Assembly (NCBI RefSeq): GCF_023065955.2
Contig: NW_026622930.1
Location: 24,095,449-24,159,448 of the forward strand
Length of the DNA stretch: 64,000 bases
DNA from: Ursus arctos
Taxonomy: Eukaryota; Chordata; Mammalia; Carnivora; Ursidae
Direction of reading: 5' to 3'
Part shown: one piece after another, positions 32,850-44,300 of the stretch
Numbering within the stretch: the first letter of the stretch is position 1
Layout: every line of letters begins with the position of its first letter
Program-made: the position numbers and the translations under genes
Notes under the pieces: generated by a model
Told to the model about the DNA's origin: nothing
Seen by the model: only the letters and a program-made list of their open reading frames with translations
The model's database searches: none

Positions 32850-33290
32850 GCAGGGCACCAAACTCACTTCTTTTTCCTCTTGGGCACACAGCCAGACTAC
32901 ATTTCCCAGCCTCCTTTGCAATTGGGTGGGGCATGTGACCGAGTTCTGGCCAATGGAATGTGTGGACATGTGTACCACTTCTAGAGCTGATCCCCCAAAA
33001 CTCCTGCATGCTCCTCTGTGCTCTGTCACCCCTCCACTAGCCTGATGCAGATTTACAGCAACCTTGAGGGCCATGTGTTGAAGGTGGCAGAGCCACAAGG
33101 TGGAAAGAGCCTGGGTCCCTGAATTGCTGCTTGGAGGAGAGCACCCACTAATCAGAAGTGCCTGGTGGGACCCAGGAACTTCTCCATCCTGTGGAACGAG
33201 GACTCCCATTTTGAATTTTATAGGAAAGAGACACAAACTTCTGTTGTGTTTGTGTCATTGTACATTTGGGGTTGTTTTGTTATAATACAC
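32850..33290 (+). repeat. Old interspersed repeat, family unresolved
   Basis: Contains agactacatttcccagcctcctttgcaattgggtggggcatgtgacc, gagttctggccaatggaatgtg, gtggcagagccacaaggtggaaagagcctgggtccctgaat and a T/G-rich end. I recognise this as a recurrent mammalian repeat but cannot name it safely. Confidence 0.6.
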
Positions 33291-33510
33291 CCCTCCACTA
33301 ATCCCTGGTCTGAAGTAGTTTACTGGTCAGGAGTCTAGGAGCCCACCTCCTGGGGGACAAGATGAGGCCAGGATAGAAGGGGGCCAGGCTCCAAGACAGC
33401 AGCAAAGGGCCCCAAAGATATATAGGGTCTCTGGTGTCAATCCCAGAGTGGGTTTTTTTAAAGAGATTAAATGGGTTTAGCTGGGGTGTACATTGGAGTT
33501 GAAGAGCAAG

Positions 33511-33555
33511 TGTGAGCGTGTATGAGCGTGTGTGAGCGTGTGTGAGTGTGTGTGG
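33511..33555 (+). repeat. Decamer minisatellite (TGTGAGCGTG)n
   Basis: Four and a half units of TGTGAGCGTG with one or two substitutions each. Confidence 0.85.
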
Positions 33556-34063
33556 TCAGGAGGATTGGGCAGATGGAGGTAGAGACCAGCCAGGGACATG
33601 GGGACAGGCGGCAGCATTAAGAGTGGGCCTCACGGGAACAGGATTGTGGGGCCCTGGAGCCCAGCTGTGAATGGTTGGAGGGGTCGCACCCGGCCCCCTG
33701 CCCTTGTCCTGAGGCTTCAGTTTTCTCAGCCAAGACCAGGGTTGCTGCTGCCGCCAGGGCCTCCCCAGCTCCCAGCGGGAGCTCGTTTTGGGGAAGCTCT
33801 GGTGACCAGCCTGCCAGGCTGTGTGACTGCAGACATTGAGTCTGGAGCGTGTTGGGAATGCTTTCCCCACTGCGGCACCACAAGCATTTTCTCTCGAGCC
33901 CAGGGCTCCGGGGAGGGAGGGCCTCCTCCACCGTGAGACCTAGGAACAGCGGAGACTCGAGGGGCCACGCGGGCCTGTAGCTCCCAAACGTCTTACTGGG
34001 GTGACCTGGCTCTGGAAAGGCCCAGCGCCCTTCTGGGCCTGGGGCTTGAGCCATCCTTAGCAT

Positions 34064-34064
<1 letters not shown>

Positions 34065-34099
<35 letters not shown>

Positions 34100-34142
34100 T
34101 CCGTGTGTGTGTGCACGTGTGTGCATGCGAGTGTGTGTGCGC
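34065..34142 (+). repeat. (TG)n compound microsatellite
   Basis: Pure TG dinucleotides from 34065 to 34098, then imperfect TG with CA and CG interruptions to 34142. Confidence 0.97.
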
Positions 34143-34169
34143 TTGTGGTGGGGGGTGGTTCCTTCCTCC

Positions 34170-34520
34170 TCCTTTCCATCTCAGCCCTGAACCCTCTCTC
34201 CCGTGTTCCTCCGCATTCTGCCAGCCCACATGTCCCTTCTTCTACAAGGAGCCACCCCTCCCTCACCCCTTCCCTCACCAGCTACCACTCTGTTTCTCTA
34301 CTTCCTCTGATAGCCAAACTCTTCCAAAAGGTCTTCGCTCTCCGTTTTCTCCATTCCTGTGAGAGCGTGGGAACCTACTTCAACCAGGCTTTTGCCCCCA
34401 CCCCCATCTGCTCCACCAAGCTCACCCAGGACCTCCGCCCTGCCCAGTTCAGAGCTGGAGTCCCTGTCCTCACCTTGCTCTTCTGCTCAGCAGCCTTGGA
34501 AAAGTAGATCACTCCTCCCT
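34170..34520 (+). repeat. L2/CR1-like LINE coding fragment
   Basis: The stretch ctaccactctgtttctctacttcctctgatagccaaactcttccaaaaggtcttcgctctccg resembles the reverse-transcriptase region of old LINEs: an SLLPL.AKLFQKV-type peptide in the plus frame. It is not a host gene. Confidence 0.6.
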
Positions 34521-35040
34521 TTTAAACTTTTTCTTATAGAAAAATGTCACATACGCCAAAATCTGAGTCTAGTGAATCTCCGTGTTCCCTTCACCCAGCA
34601 TCGACTTGAGCAACTCAAGACCTCCCCCACCCCCTTTCTTCTGCTGGAGAGTTTTTAAAAGCGAGTCTAAGACTTCGTGCTCTTTCACCTGTAAAGTCTT
34701 CCATGGGAACTTGTGGCTGATACCTTTTCCACCTTAATCCACACCATCGACATACCTGCCAAGACGAGCAGTATCTCTCAGCATCGCCTAGTGACCAGGC
34801 TGATTCCAGATTCTCCTGATGTTTTTTGCAGGTGGTTTGTTTAGTCAAGGACCACACATTGCATCTGGTTGGGTCTCTTAAATGTCTCCTTCTTGGCCAG
34901 CCCCTGTCCCATGCCTTTGATTTGTGGGAGAAACCAGTTCACTGGTCCAGTGGCATCTCCAGCGTTCTGACGTGGCTGATGCTTTCTCAGGGCATCTTTG
35001 AACTTACTCCTCTGCGCCCCATAATCACTGTCAAGTGTAG
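34520..35040 (+). repeat. Old LINE-like interspersed repeat
   Basis: Contains gaatctccgtgttcccttcacccagcatcgacttgagcaactcaag and caaggaccacacattgcatctggttgggtctcttaaatgtctcc, segments that recur in mammalian genomes. The family is not resolved. Confidence 0.5.
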
Positions 35041-35369
35041 TTAGCGCTGGGCGCTCCCTGCTTACTTTCTGAGTTCTTTTCTTCCCTTGGGTTCCAGATG
35101 CCAGGGTCTCCCGGGTTTCCTCCTTCCTCAATGCTCGTTCTTCATTCTCCCTGCAGATTCGCCTCCCATCTCCCCAGGCCCTCCTCTGGTCCTCTGCGCA
35201 GGTCTGAGCCGGTCCCGTGCTTTCAACACCCCAGATGCTGATGACTCCGGGTCCCGTCTCCAGCCTAATGCCCCCCCACTCCAGACCCGTATCCAGCCCC
35301 CTGCCCAACGTCCCTACTAGGCATTTCAAGTGTAACACCACCAGAGTAGAGCCTGGTATGTTTCCTGAC

Positions 35370-36000
35370 CTGCTGCTTCTGGCATCTGCTTTGGTAAACC
35401 TGTCTATCCTGTCGTTCAGGCAGAAGAACTGGGAGCCACTGCACTTCCTCGCTTTCTCTCAGACCCCACCCTCATCCATCCATGAGTCCTCAGACCTGTT
35501 TGGAACTTCTCTGTCTCCCTCCTCATTGCCCACCCCATTCTTGTCTGAGCTCCCATGGCATCTCACTGGATGTCTCCTGCAGATCCCCGATGGGGTTTTC
35601 TCCTCCACCTCGTCCCCACCCGAAGGCTGCAGTGATCGCCTCGGAGCCTAAGGTGATCACATCTCTCCCCCACTAGGAATCCTCCAGTAGCCTCCATGTC
35701 GCTGGAGTAAAGCCCAGGGTCCTGCTGCCCTCCCAGACGGCCTCACCCTGCTGCGTGCTCCGGCTCCCCGCTGCCTAGGACCCTGGATTTATTCCTTCCA
35801 GATCTGCCCCGCAACCCCTCCGTGCAGCCCGCACATGCCCCCACGTCTCATTCCCAGAGAAGCTCGCTCCAGATCCTTCCCATCTGCAGTTACTCCCACC
35901 CTTCTTCAAAGCCCTTGACCCTGCTGACATCTGCCATATACGTTGGCTTATTGCATTTATAATCTCTTGCAATCCAAATGGGAAGGCTGCCATGAAAGCC
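35370..36000 (+). repeat. L2-like LINE 3' region
   Basis: CT-rich sequence with cctccagtagcctccatgtcgctggagtaaagcccagggtcctgctgcc and later gcttattgcatttataatctcttgc, in L2 3'-end order. Limits are approximate. Confidence 0.5.
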
Positions 36001-36404
36001 TCTTTGGGCTCTGTGTTCAGAGAGGCGAGCAGAGGTGACTCTTCAGGACTTGCTCACAGGGACGTTTTAGCCAGAAGTGATCCTTGAGGCCCTGTGTGTG
36101 TCCCTCCGGCCCAAACAATAGTCCTTGTTACAAAGTAAGATGATGATAATGGAAGTTGTGCCGGCTCTAGGTATCAATTGCTTCGAAGACAGAAGACAAA
36201 CGTCTGGGCCTGTTGATGACCTACCCGCACCTGACACTTGAGCTCCCTGGAGGCCTTCCCAGCCTGCGGCTTTGTACTTAGTTATGGGCTGCAGGCCTAC
36301 ACTCCCCAAGGGGAGACACAGCGTGGGGTGCCGAGACCAAGCCCCCCTTCCGGAGTGCCAGGCTGCGGTTGTCTTCCTCATCCACAAGAGACTTGCCTTC
36401 TCAA

Positions 36405-36565
36405 CCCTGCCTGACACTAGAGTCACCTGGGAGGCTTTTGTAAAATAGGGGCACCTCGGCCCCACCCCAGAAATTTTGGGTTGTTGGGGATGGGACCTGG
36501 ACACTTGGATTGTTTGAACTCTCCCAGGAGACTCGCACTTGCAGCCAGGCTAGAGAACCGCGGCA
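36405..36565 (+). repeat. MER5A hAT-Charlie element
   Basis: Contains ctgacactagagtcacctgggaggcttttgtaaaatagg, ccccaccccagaaatttt, gatgggacctggacacttggat and gcagccaggctagagaaccgcgg, matching MER5A from end to end. Confidence 0.85.
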
Positions 36566-36637
36566 CCTGCAGCTGGGGTCCTGCCAGATGATCAGGGCGC
36601 AGGGGCCATCCGATGTTCAGAAAGCAGCTCCGTTGAG

Positions 36638-36873
36638 GCGCCTGGGTGGCACAGCGGTTAAGCGTCTGCCTTCGGCTCAGGGCGTGATCCCAGCGTTATG
36701 GGATCGAGCCCCGCATCAGGCTCCTCTGCTGTGAGCCTGCTTCTTCCTCTCCCACTCCCCCTGCTTGTGTTCCCTCTCTCGCTGGCTGTCTCTATCTCTG
36801 TCAAATAAATAAATAAAATCTTAAAAAAAAAAAAGAATATGGGAATCTTCCTTTAAAAAAAAAATAAATAAAT
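36638..36873 (+). mobile_element. CAN-SINE (SINEC), plus strand, 17-bp TSD, bipartite tail
   Basis: Young copy with a cctgggtggcacagcggtta head and AAATAAATAAAATCTT(A)12. It then has gaatatgggaatcttccttt and a second A-rich tract. The whole is flanked by perfect aaagcagctccgttgag at 36621-36637 and 36874-36890, so the extra 20 bases moved with the SINE. Confidence 0.95.
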
Positions 36874-38399
36874 AAAGCAGCTCCGTTGAGAAAACTGTGC
36901 ACGGCCTTCCTGTAAGCCGGCCCCCTGGGTTCCCCGGGGCCTGCCCCAGAGCCGACTCAGGAACCTGGCTTTGGCCAGCTCGGAGTGTCCTTGGGACAGA
37001 CCTGAGCTCCCGCCAGCAGGACGGGATTAGGCGGTGGAGAGCCAGCCCTGGAGGAGCCCGAAACTGCTCCAAGGTTTGGCCTCCAGGCAGAGGCTCCCAG
37101 AGCCCAGGGCCCTCCTGCTTCCTCCACAGTCCTGCAAAGTACAGCCGGCATAGTGCAGCCTGGCATGCAGTCAGGGGCTCCAGGGCCCCAGTGGGCACAG
37201 CCCTGTCCGATCGGGGTCCTGGGCTTCCCTCTTGGCTCCCTGTTGGCCTGTGCCACAGCCCCACTCCCAGCCCCGCTCTATCGACCTTCTAGGCCTCCAG
37301 TCCTGCTGGCCTGCTGAGTACAGAGAAGACTGACCAATCCCGTCTTCCTTTCAGGACTTGACATGCCTGGGGCTCTAGCCCGCCCTCTGCAGCTTCTTTG
37401 TCTGTCTCTCCCTGAGCAAAGGGCCCTGAAATGTCCGCTGAACCAAGGACTGGCCCAGGGCCTGCGATCTGGGGGCCCTGGAGGCTGTCGAGGAGAGCCT
37501 GAGAAGCGGCTCTTGTGACGAGGATTCGAAAATCCTAGAAAAAGGCCCCTGGTCCTACAGCAGCCATCAGCCCACCCTGAGATTGTCCTGTCTTCGCAGG
37601 GAAAGGTGAGGGGGGAGACCCGTGCCTGCAGCCCCGTTCCCTCTGTCCCCCAGCTGAGTCTGCTCCACTCAGCGATAAGGCAGAGCAGCTGTCCTCCTAC
37701 CCCTGTTTTCGGGACCAGCCTCGGTTGCAGGAAGGCCAGAACTTTGGTCTCCCAGGCCAGGACACAGCACCCCCCAGAGCAGGGAATTTTCCCCCAACTT
37801 ACGGCGGGTACAACAGCAGACGTAAGTAGCCTTCGCTGGAGGGTGTTTCTTACCCCATTCGGGCCTGACCTGGCAGTCCCATTTATGTCCCCAAGACCCA
37901 GCCTCTCCTCCACGTCCCCCTGCCCTCGTGCTGCTGGCCGCAGCCGGCGTAGACCTGAGCCCCGTCTGCCACTTGTTCCAGTGGCCTTCATCTTTTCAAG
38001 TCCAGCATCTAGTCTAGCCAATGGCCCATGGGGGGGGGGAGGGGCAGCACTCGCCCTGGGGCTTCTGCTGCCCCGGGGAGGCTGCTCGGGGCTTCATGGG
38101 TGGCTCCCCGACCAGGAAGTCCTCTGCTCCTGCCCAGGAGGCTCTGAGAGCACCCACAGCAGAATGAGGCAGATGCCCCTCACCCCCAATCTCTCCAGCG
38201 GACCAGGCAGTATTTGTCGGGCCTTCCCCTGTGAGGACAGGGGCCTGGGAAGCCTTGGGGGCTACAGACATGAAGCAAGGTGTGAGGCTCCAGCCGGGCA
38301 ACCTAGGGACGTTGGTTCATCCGTTAGCAGCTCTGGCTCCTTGCGGGAGCGGGAAGACCCTGCTGGGCCAGTCTGGAGGCAGAGGCACAGGCCAGCAGA

Positions 38400-41107
38400 G
38401 GTTGGGAGGACTTGTTTATTCAAGGCACGGTCATAGCATTAATAACAAGAAGGTTCGGCATTCTGGCACATTCCTTTAGTGGTGGTGGCCAAGGGAAGTC
38501 CATACCCCACACCGCAGGCCCCAGAGGATGTAATGCTGCTGATAGGCACTTTGCTTCCAGAAGCATCTGAGGAAGAGGCAGGCAGGCATGGAGCTACTCT
38601 TGGCCCATTGGGGCACTTCATAGAGGCTCTAGGCAATCCCTCAGAGGCAGCCCCCTCCAGAAAGAATCAAGTCTGAGAGGTGGTGCTTCGGTGGAAGGCT
38701 GGGGAAGGACAGCCGGGAAGTGGGTTGTGGGGTGGGTCAGACGGGAGTGGGTGGAAGTCAGTGGGTGAGACAAGTGAGGGCTGAGAGGGCAGGCCAGGGG
38801 AGGTGCCAGGAGGGGCCTGGATGGGGTGTGAAAGGAGCCAAAGCATGCCCACCCTGCCTTCACAGTGACCGTGGAGGTTGAGCAGCTGCGGGGTGGGGCA
38901 GGGCTTGCCAGTTGCCCTGGGTCTCCAGAAAGAGTTGAGAAGTGAAAGGATTCTGGAACTTTCCCAACATTTGCAATGTCTTCTCTCAGAACCAACTGCA
39001 CTTTGGCCCAAAGGCAGAGGGGCGAGCCCGCAGCCATGCCACCATGTAATCTGCTGGGACCCTTTCCCTAGGCAACATCCAGAGGCTGCCGGGTGGGCAG
39101 GGGACAGAGGAGGGACAGTGGCAGAAGCGGCAGGAATAGTCCAGCAGGGGCTGTGGGGATGGGGGGCAGGTGCCAGCAAGCAGTGCCCAGTGAAGGAGAG
39201 CCTGCAGGCCAGCTTCTGGCAGGAAACTCACACGCACACCAAATATACCTTCTGGAGGCCAGGGAGGGCCAAGAGCTGGCCACCTCCCCCATGGCATGGG
39301 CAGAGCTCCCTGGTGGGGACCGGCCCACTGCTCCGGAAAGGACCCTTCCCTTTGTTGGCTGGTGAAATGCTAACAGGGGGCCCTGAGGGGCCTGGGTTCA
39401 TGAGGGACTGGATATAATTTCCTCCTTATTCCTAGCTGGACAAGGAGTGGGAGAGACTGCCAACTCTCTAGATGACTGAAGCTCTCTGGAAAGACCCCTT
39501 ATGCCAAGGTCTGGGCCAAGACCTGGGGGTATGGCAATGTTGGCCTCGCGAGTGCTATTTCTCAAAGAGAAGCCTGGAGCTTCTGCAGCTGAGATGTGGG
39601 CACAGGTGGAGCAGGGGTGAGCCCCAGGTGGTCTGAGTTCAGGGGCACGCATGTGCCCGGGACTTGGTGGGGAAGGCTCAGGTGAGGTGAGCCTGGGGCC
39701 GACTTTTGGCAGGTTGGCGGCGGGGACCCAGACCCTTGGAGGAGGGAGCTCAGGAGAGCTCTAGAGCACGAAGACCGCTTTTGACATGGCTCCTTCTGGT
39801 CCGCTGAGGCCTCAGCCAGCCCTTTTCTGTGTCCTCCCCAGCTGTGCGGCCCAGGGCTCATGATGGGGGCCTGTCCTCTGAGGCAGAGTTCTGCACCCCC
39901 CCTGACTATGGCAAAGGTGCTGGGTGTCACCAGCACTGTTCCTACTCAGGATTCAGTTCCTGCAGGTCCGGAGTGGTGGCGGTCCTGGGAAGGCGGCCTT
40001 ACTCCACCAGAAAAGGCGTCTCCGTGGAGGCCACAGCCCCTGCCCCCACCCCATTCTCGGCAGGGTGTCTGTAGCGTCTGGGCCAGGCCCATACTGGAGG
40101 CCACTTGAGTGGTCTTCAGTCCAGAGAGGAAGGGTCCTGCTCGGGAGGCCAGGGAGTGGCCCGTGCCTTCAGTCTGAAGCATGGGCTTCTTAGCCTAAGC
40201 TGCTGCCCACCTTGGCTTTGCTGGGGCCCAAGCACTCAGGAGGGTGTGAGGCAGGAGCAACTTTTAGTGGCCACATCCTTGACCTTGTGGGTCCTCTCAT
40301 TAAGGCCTGGGGCTTGGGGACTGTACCTGGTTTCCCATCACCCAGCATCTGGGAAGAAGACCCCTCTCCATGAATTGTGCCTCTGTCCCTCCCACCTCGT
40401 AGTAACCAGCCAAGGCCGCCTTCATCAAAACGCACACAGGTCCCGTTTAATGAGCCCGGAGTGATCGTGTCCCAGCTGCCTTTGCCAGAATGGGAAGAAG
40501 GGTCTCTACCCTGCTGCTCCCGGGGATGTCCACCAGGGGGCAGAGGAGCGGGAAGTGTCTCGCTGCCCCTTGCTCCGGGTGATCCCCATGCAGGGGATGT
40601 CCTTGATGAGGCCCAGCACACACACCTGTGCTTCCTCAGCCTGCAGGGAGGGGTTGAAGGAGGGCCGGGGGCCGGGGTTGGAGCAGCCGTGGAAGGTCCT
40701 CGGCAGGGCAGCTGGTCAAAGGGCGGCAGAGACCCTGAAGAGTTCGGTGGGCGTCTCTCTGCCTCCTCCTTGATGCGCGCCTTCTCCACTCTGACCCCAG
40801 GAAGGTCCCTCAGCCTGCAGTCTCCGTGCCCAGGGCTTCAGCCCCCTGGCCCGAGATGTGGTGCCTGCCTGGAGCCTCCATCCCATCCCGGGGTCCCTCT
40901 GCACTGCCCAGCACCTCCCATTCGAGCTGGTCAGCAGGTCGGGGCCTCCGTGTGGCCAACAGTCAAGGCGCAGACTTCTCCGTGGGGGCCTTCCCAAAGT
41001 CTGCGGGAGGTCGTGGGGAGGTCTGGGTGGCCCTCCCGCCTCCCCCTGCTGGGCCCTCCCCTGGCCGCCACTCCCGTGGAGTCGCCAGGTGGAGGCCTCC
41101 GGTCCGG
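38400..41107 (-). other. TMEM63C: TMEM63C 3' untranslated region (inferred)
   Basis: About 2.7 kb after the TMEM63C stop codon (reading on the minus strand) to a canonical poly(A) signal. A possible proximal signal ATTAAA lies at 40446-40451. Large open frames on both strands here are GC-rich chance frames. Confidence 0.6.
38415..38420 (-). terminator. TMEM63C: TMEM63C poly(A) signal candidate
   Basis: TTTATT on the plus strand, which is AATAAA in the TMEM63C direction, about 2.69 kb after the stop codon. A TGGCCTGTGCCTCTG stretch follows in the transcript direction. Confidence 0.6.
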
Positions 41108-41308
41108 TCAGTGGTACTGGCTCTGGCCCTCCAGTTCCAGCCCTTCCTGGAACTGGGCGGAGCCCAGCTCCTGTGCAAAGCCCCTCACAGCACTCTCCTC
41201 TTCCCCGTCCTCCGGCTGTCTGTTCATGGTGCCGTAGGTGTGCCGAGCGGGGGAGGAGGCGGGGGACAGGTTCATCTCCGGCTCCTGCAGCACCGTGGCC
41301 ACGTACAT
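41108..41308 (-). CDS. TMEM63C: TMEM63C last coding exon with stop
   Basis: Acceptor caagcag, stop TGA at 41110-41108. It encodes [40 protein letters not shown] and a tail ending [12 protein letters not shown]. The first ATG is internal and is not a start codon. Confidence 0.96.
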   Translation of the reverse strand: MYVATVLQEPEMNLSPASSPARHTYGTMNRQPEDGEEESAVRGFAQELGSAQFQEGLELEGQSQYH

Positions 41309-44300
41309 CTGCTTGGGGGGGAGACGGGGTGAGGTCAGACCTGGGGCCGGGCCCTGGGCACACCCTTGCTCTCACGCTCTACCCCCTGGAGCCTCTGCCC
41401 CTCTCGAGCCATGGATCCTTCCTTTTCCCCCAGCAGCCGGGGGCCTGGCCAGCCCACCTGCCGAGGTGCTCTTGATCATTCGAAGAGCAACTCTGAGCCC
41501 ACTGCTCCTTCAGTAAGGTTCCATTCATTCTTGGTTCCAGGTCAGGTTGAACCCGGGGAGGGGGGATGACATGAGGCTCCCCTATGCTGGGGTCTGGAGA
41601 GACCCCCATCCCTGAGCTAGTGCGCTTCTTAATACAGCGTAAGGGGGCATCCACACCTCCCCTGGGGTGTGTCATCGGCTGGCCTGTGAATCAGGACTTG
41701 AAACGGAGATTGCTAGCTGAGGTCTTGGCCATGTGACCTGTCAAATCCAGGAATGGTCCCGGGAATACCGGGGAAGGGCAGCAAAATAGAAAACCAGGAA
41801 GTACTAGGGACAGAGCTGTTCGTCATCCTTTGAATGGCTTTTAAATCAACTCCTGGTTTTGAAAATAGGTAATTATGGAACAGAATTAAATCTTTCCTAT
41901 AGGAATTCATGTCAGTGAAACCAAAGAGTGCTGGCTGATGAGGGAACACTTTTCCTACAGAAGAATCTAGATATTTGTAGCATTCCAAAGCGAACCCCGT
42001 ATAAACCTTCTGGTCCTAAGGGGCAAATGGTAACTGAGCAACAGAAGAGGCCGGCTGTCATTCCCCCTCATCTGGGTGTAACCAGCATCCTTAGTGGGGA
42101 AAGAAAAAACGGGATAGTCTGTGTCTCCTGGGGTATGCCCAGCACCGCCTACAATGTGCTTTAGCCCCTAGGGCTGAATCAGGATCTCTCCAGCCTTTGG
42201 ATTGAACTTCTGGTTTTCAGGCAATACAGGAGATAGTGGAAGCTGCTGCAAGACATCATGAAGAAATAGCCAGAAAAACCCAGAAGGTTGGGAATTCTGC
42301 AGGACCACTGGCTGGGTCTCTCCCAACAGGCCGTAAAGGAGAGGCTGTGAGAAACTACAAGAGACATTTGCAGGGACCGGATTCATCTAGCACGAGCCTG
42401 CAATGGATTTGGTTTGGATATGCTTTGTGAAAGATGTCTCTGGAACACTTAGGGCGACTTGAGTATGGGCTGAGTATTCGAAGACACAGAAATTTACGTA
42501 CACGGAAAGATGGAGATTGTTAACTAAAAATGCAGATTATAAAACAGTATGAACGGTATCATTTCATTTTAGCAAAAATTATATATCTACCTGGGAGAAT
42601 AGACACTATCAGTAGTTGTCTCTGGGTGGTGAGAATATGAACTTTTAATTTTCTTGTTTTTGCTTCTGTTTTTTTCCCATAATTATCTGCAGGGTTCATA
42701 TACCAACTGTGCTTATCATGAAAGATTAAGAAAATAAATTCCAGTAATTTTTTTTTTTAAGCTCAGCCTTCCAGATGCAACAGACCTGGTTCAAACTTCG
42801 TTCTGCCACTTCCTTGCTCAATAATGCCCTAGGGTCTAAATGAACTGACCGTTTTGAGCCTCAGTTTCCCCATTTGTAAAATAAAGATAAAGACTCCCTA
42901 CGGTGTGGGTGTATCAGAGCATAAAGACTAGGAGTGAGAATGGCAAAGTGTCCGGTTCCTAAGAAGATTCCAGAGGGGTCGTCTTACGAGGGCCCCAGGG
43001 AGAGATGCTACGCGAAGAGAGGCCCCTGCTTTGAAAGCTTTGTAGACTCTCCAACACCAAAGTCCCTTCTCCCCATCACCTCCCAGAGGAACTCTGCCCC
43101 TCTCTGTAGACTTTCCCCCCCAACGTGAGGCGGACCCACAGCTCTGTGTACCAGGGGTAGGCGTGTCCACCACTGTCATATCTGTGCACTTTTCCCCACC
43201 TCGGGGGTGCCCAAAGAGCCCCGTCTCCCCCCGGGCCCTGCTGCCCACTCTGCATTTCCACCACGGCGAAAACTTCCGGTGCCCAAATGCTCCAGATTCT
43301 CTCTTCCGGGCCTTTGCACAGGCTGATCCTCTTCCTTGAATGCTCTTCCCCCACATCCTATTCCACCTAGCAACCCCTACGCCCATTCCTAGAGTTGGAT
43401 TAGATGTTCCCTCCTCTGGGAAGCCTTCCCTGAGTGCCCAGGCTGGCTGGTGCCCTTCTTCAGTGCTCCTCCAAGGCGCCCTGGCATCCACACTGATGGC
43501 AGGGATGGGGGTGAGCACTCGGGCCCCTCCAGGCTGAGCCACAGTGAGGGAGCCGACGCCCAGCCTGCCAGGCCCCTGTGTTCTGACTTGGCCTCGTCTC
43601 TTCACATGCTGATGGGCTCACTCATGCGGCGCTCCCGCTGCCTTACCATTCGGTGCAGGCCTCCGAGAGCTCCCTGCAGCTCTGTGTGCGCAGCTCGGCC
43701 TGGCATCTGTGCCCCTGGAGGCAGCCTTCGGTCCTGAGGCTGAGCCCCAGCACGTCCCTGTGTCTACACGACTGAGCTGGCTGTGGCTGGGCCCGCCCTG
43801 ACCTTTCTCTTCCTCTTTGAGTTCTTTTTAGAGTATGTCTTGGCTCTTCTCTCATCCCATCTCTTCAGCCACGGCCACGGCAGCAATTTGACCTGGGCCA
43901 AGTCCTGCTGTGTCAGGGGAGGGAGCCCAGGGGCCCTCGCCTCCTCCCCAATCCCCGGGGTGGGCACTGAATGCCGGTGCCCTCCACACTGCTGCTGGAG
44001 TAGCCCACCCCCTTGCAGGTGCCCCCCTCCTGACCTGTCCCCCAGGGTGAAGGCAGTGACTCACAAGGGAGGTGGGCGTGGAGGAGGTGCTGCTTGGCTC
44101 CATGTCGAACACGGTCTCCATCTCCTCCTCGGGCTGCAGCAGTGGGGAGAGATGTAGAGGGTCACAGAGTGGGGGTGTCCACCCTCTGCTCCCACCCTCC
44201 CCAAATCTGCACCTGGGCCTCCTGCTCCCCTGGCGCGCCATGCCGTCTTCTGTTTTCCCAGACCTGCAGCCCCGGGCTGAAGCCCGGGGGGACAGAAAAA

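Larger units (their letters stand above)
32656..38399. other. NGB-TMEM63C convergent spacer
   Basis: About 5.7 kb between the two inferred 3' ends. It holds an old interspersed repeat (32850-33290), a decamer minisatellite (33511-33555), a TG microsatellite (34065-34142), L2-like LINE pieces (34170-34520 and about 35370-36000), another old LINE-like piece (34520-35040), a MER5A copy (36405-36565) and a young CAN-SINE (36638-36873). The stretch 36900-38400 is GC-rich unique sequence where I see no supported exon. Confidence 0.65.
41309..44064 (-). other. TMEM63C: TMEM63C intron before last exon
   Basis: Holds an old L1 3' end (42480-42745), a MIR (42780-42905) and an L2-like piece (43200-43480). 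The rest, 41309-42480 and 43480-44064, shows nothing I recognise. Confidence 0.6.

Noticed and set aside
33511..33555. Tandem decamers as a CRISPR-like array
   Set aside because: Units are directly adjacent without unique spacers, and the DNA is mammalian.
34065..34507. Cys/Val-rich open frames over the TG tract
   Set aside because: They are translations of a dinucleotide repeat running into a LINE fragment.
40190..41475. Large open frames on both strands near the TMEM63C end
   Set aside because: They cover the 3'UTR and the last coding exon in wrong frames and are explained by high GC content. Only the 66-codon minus frame ending at 41108 is real.
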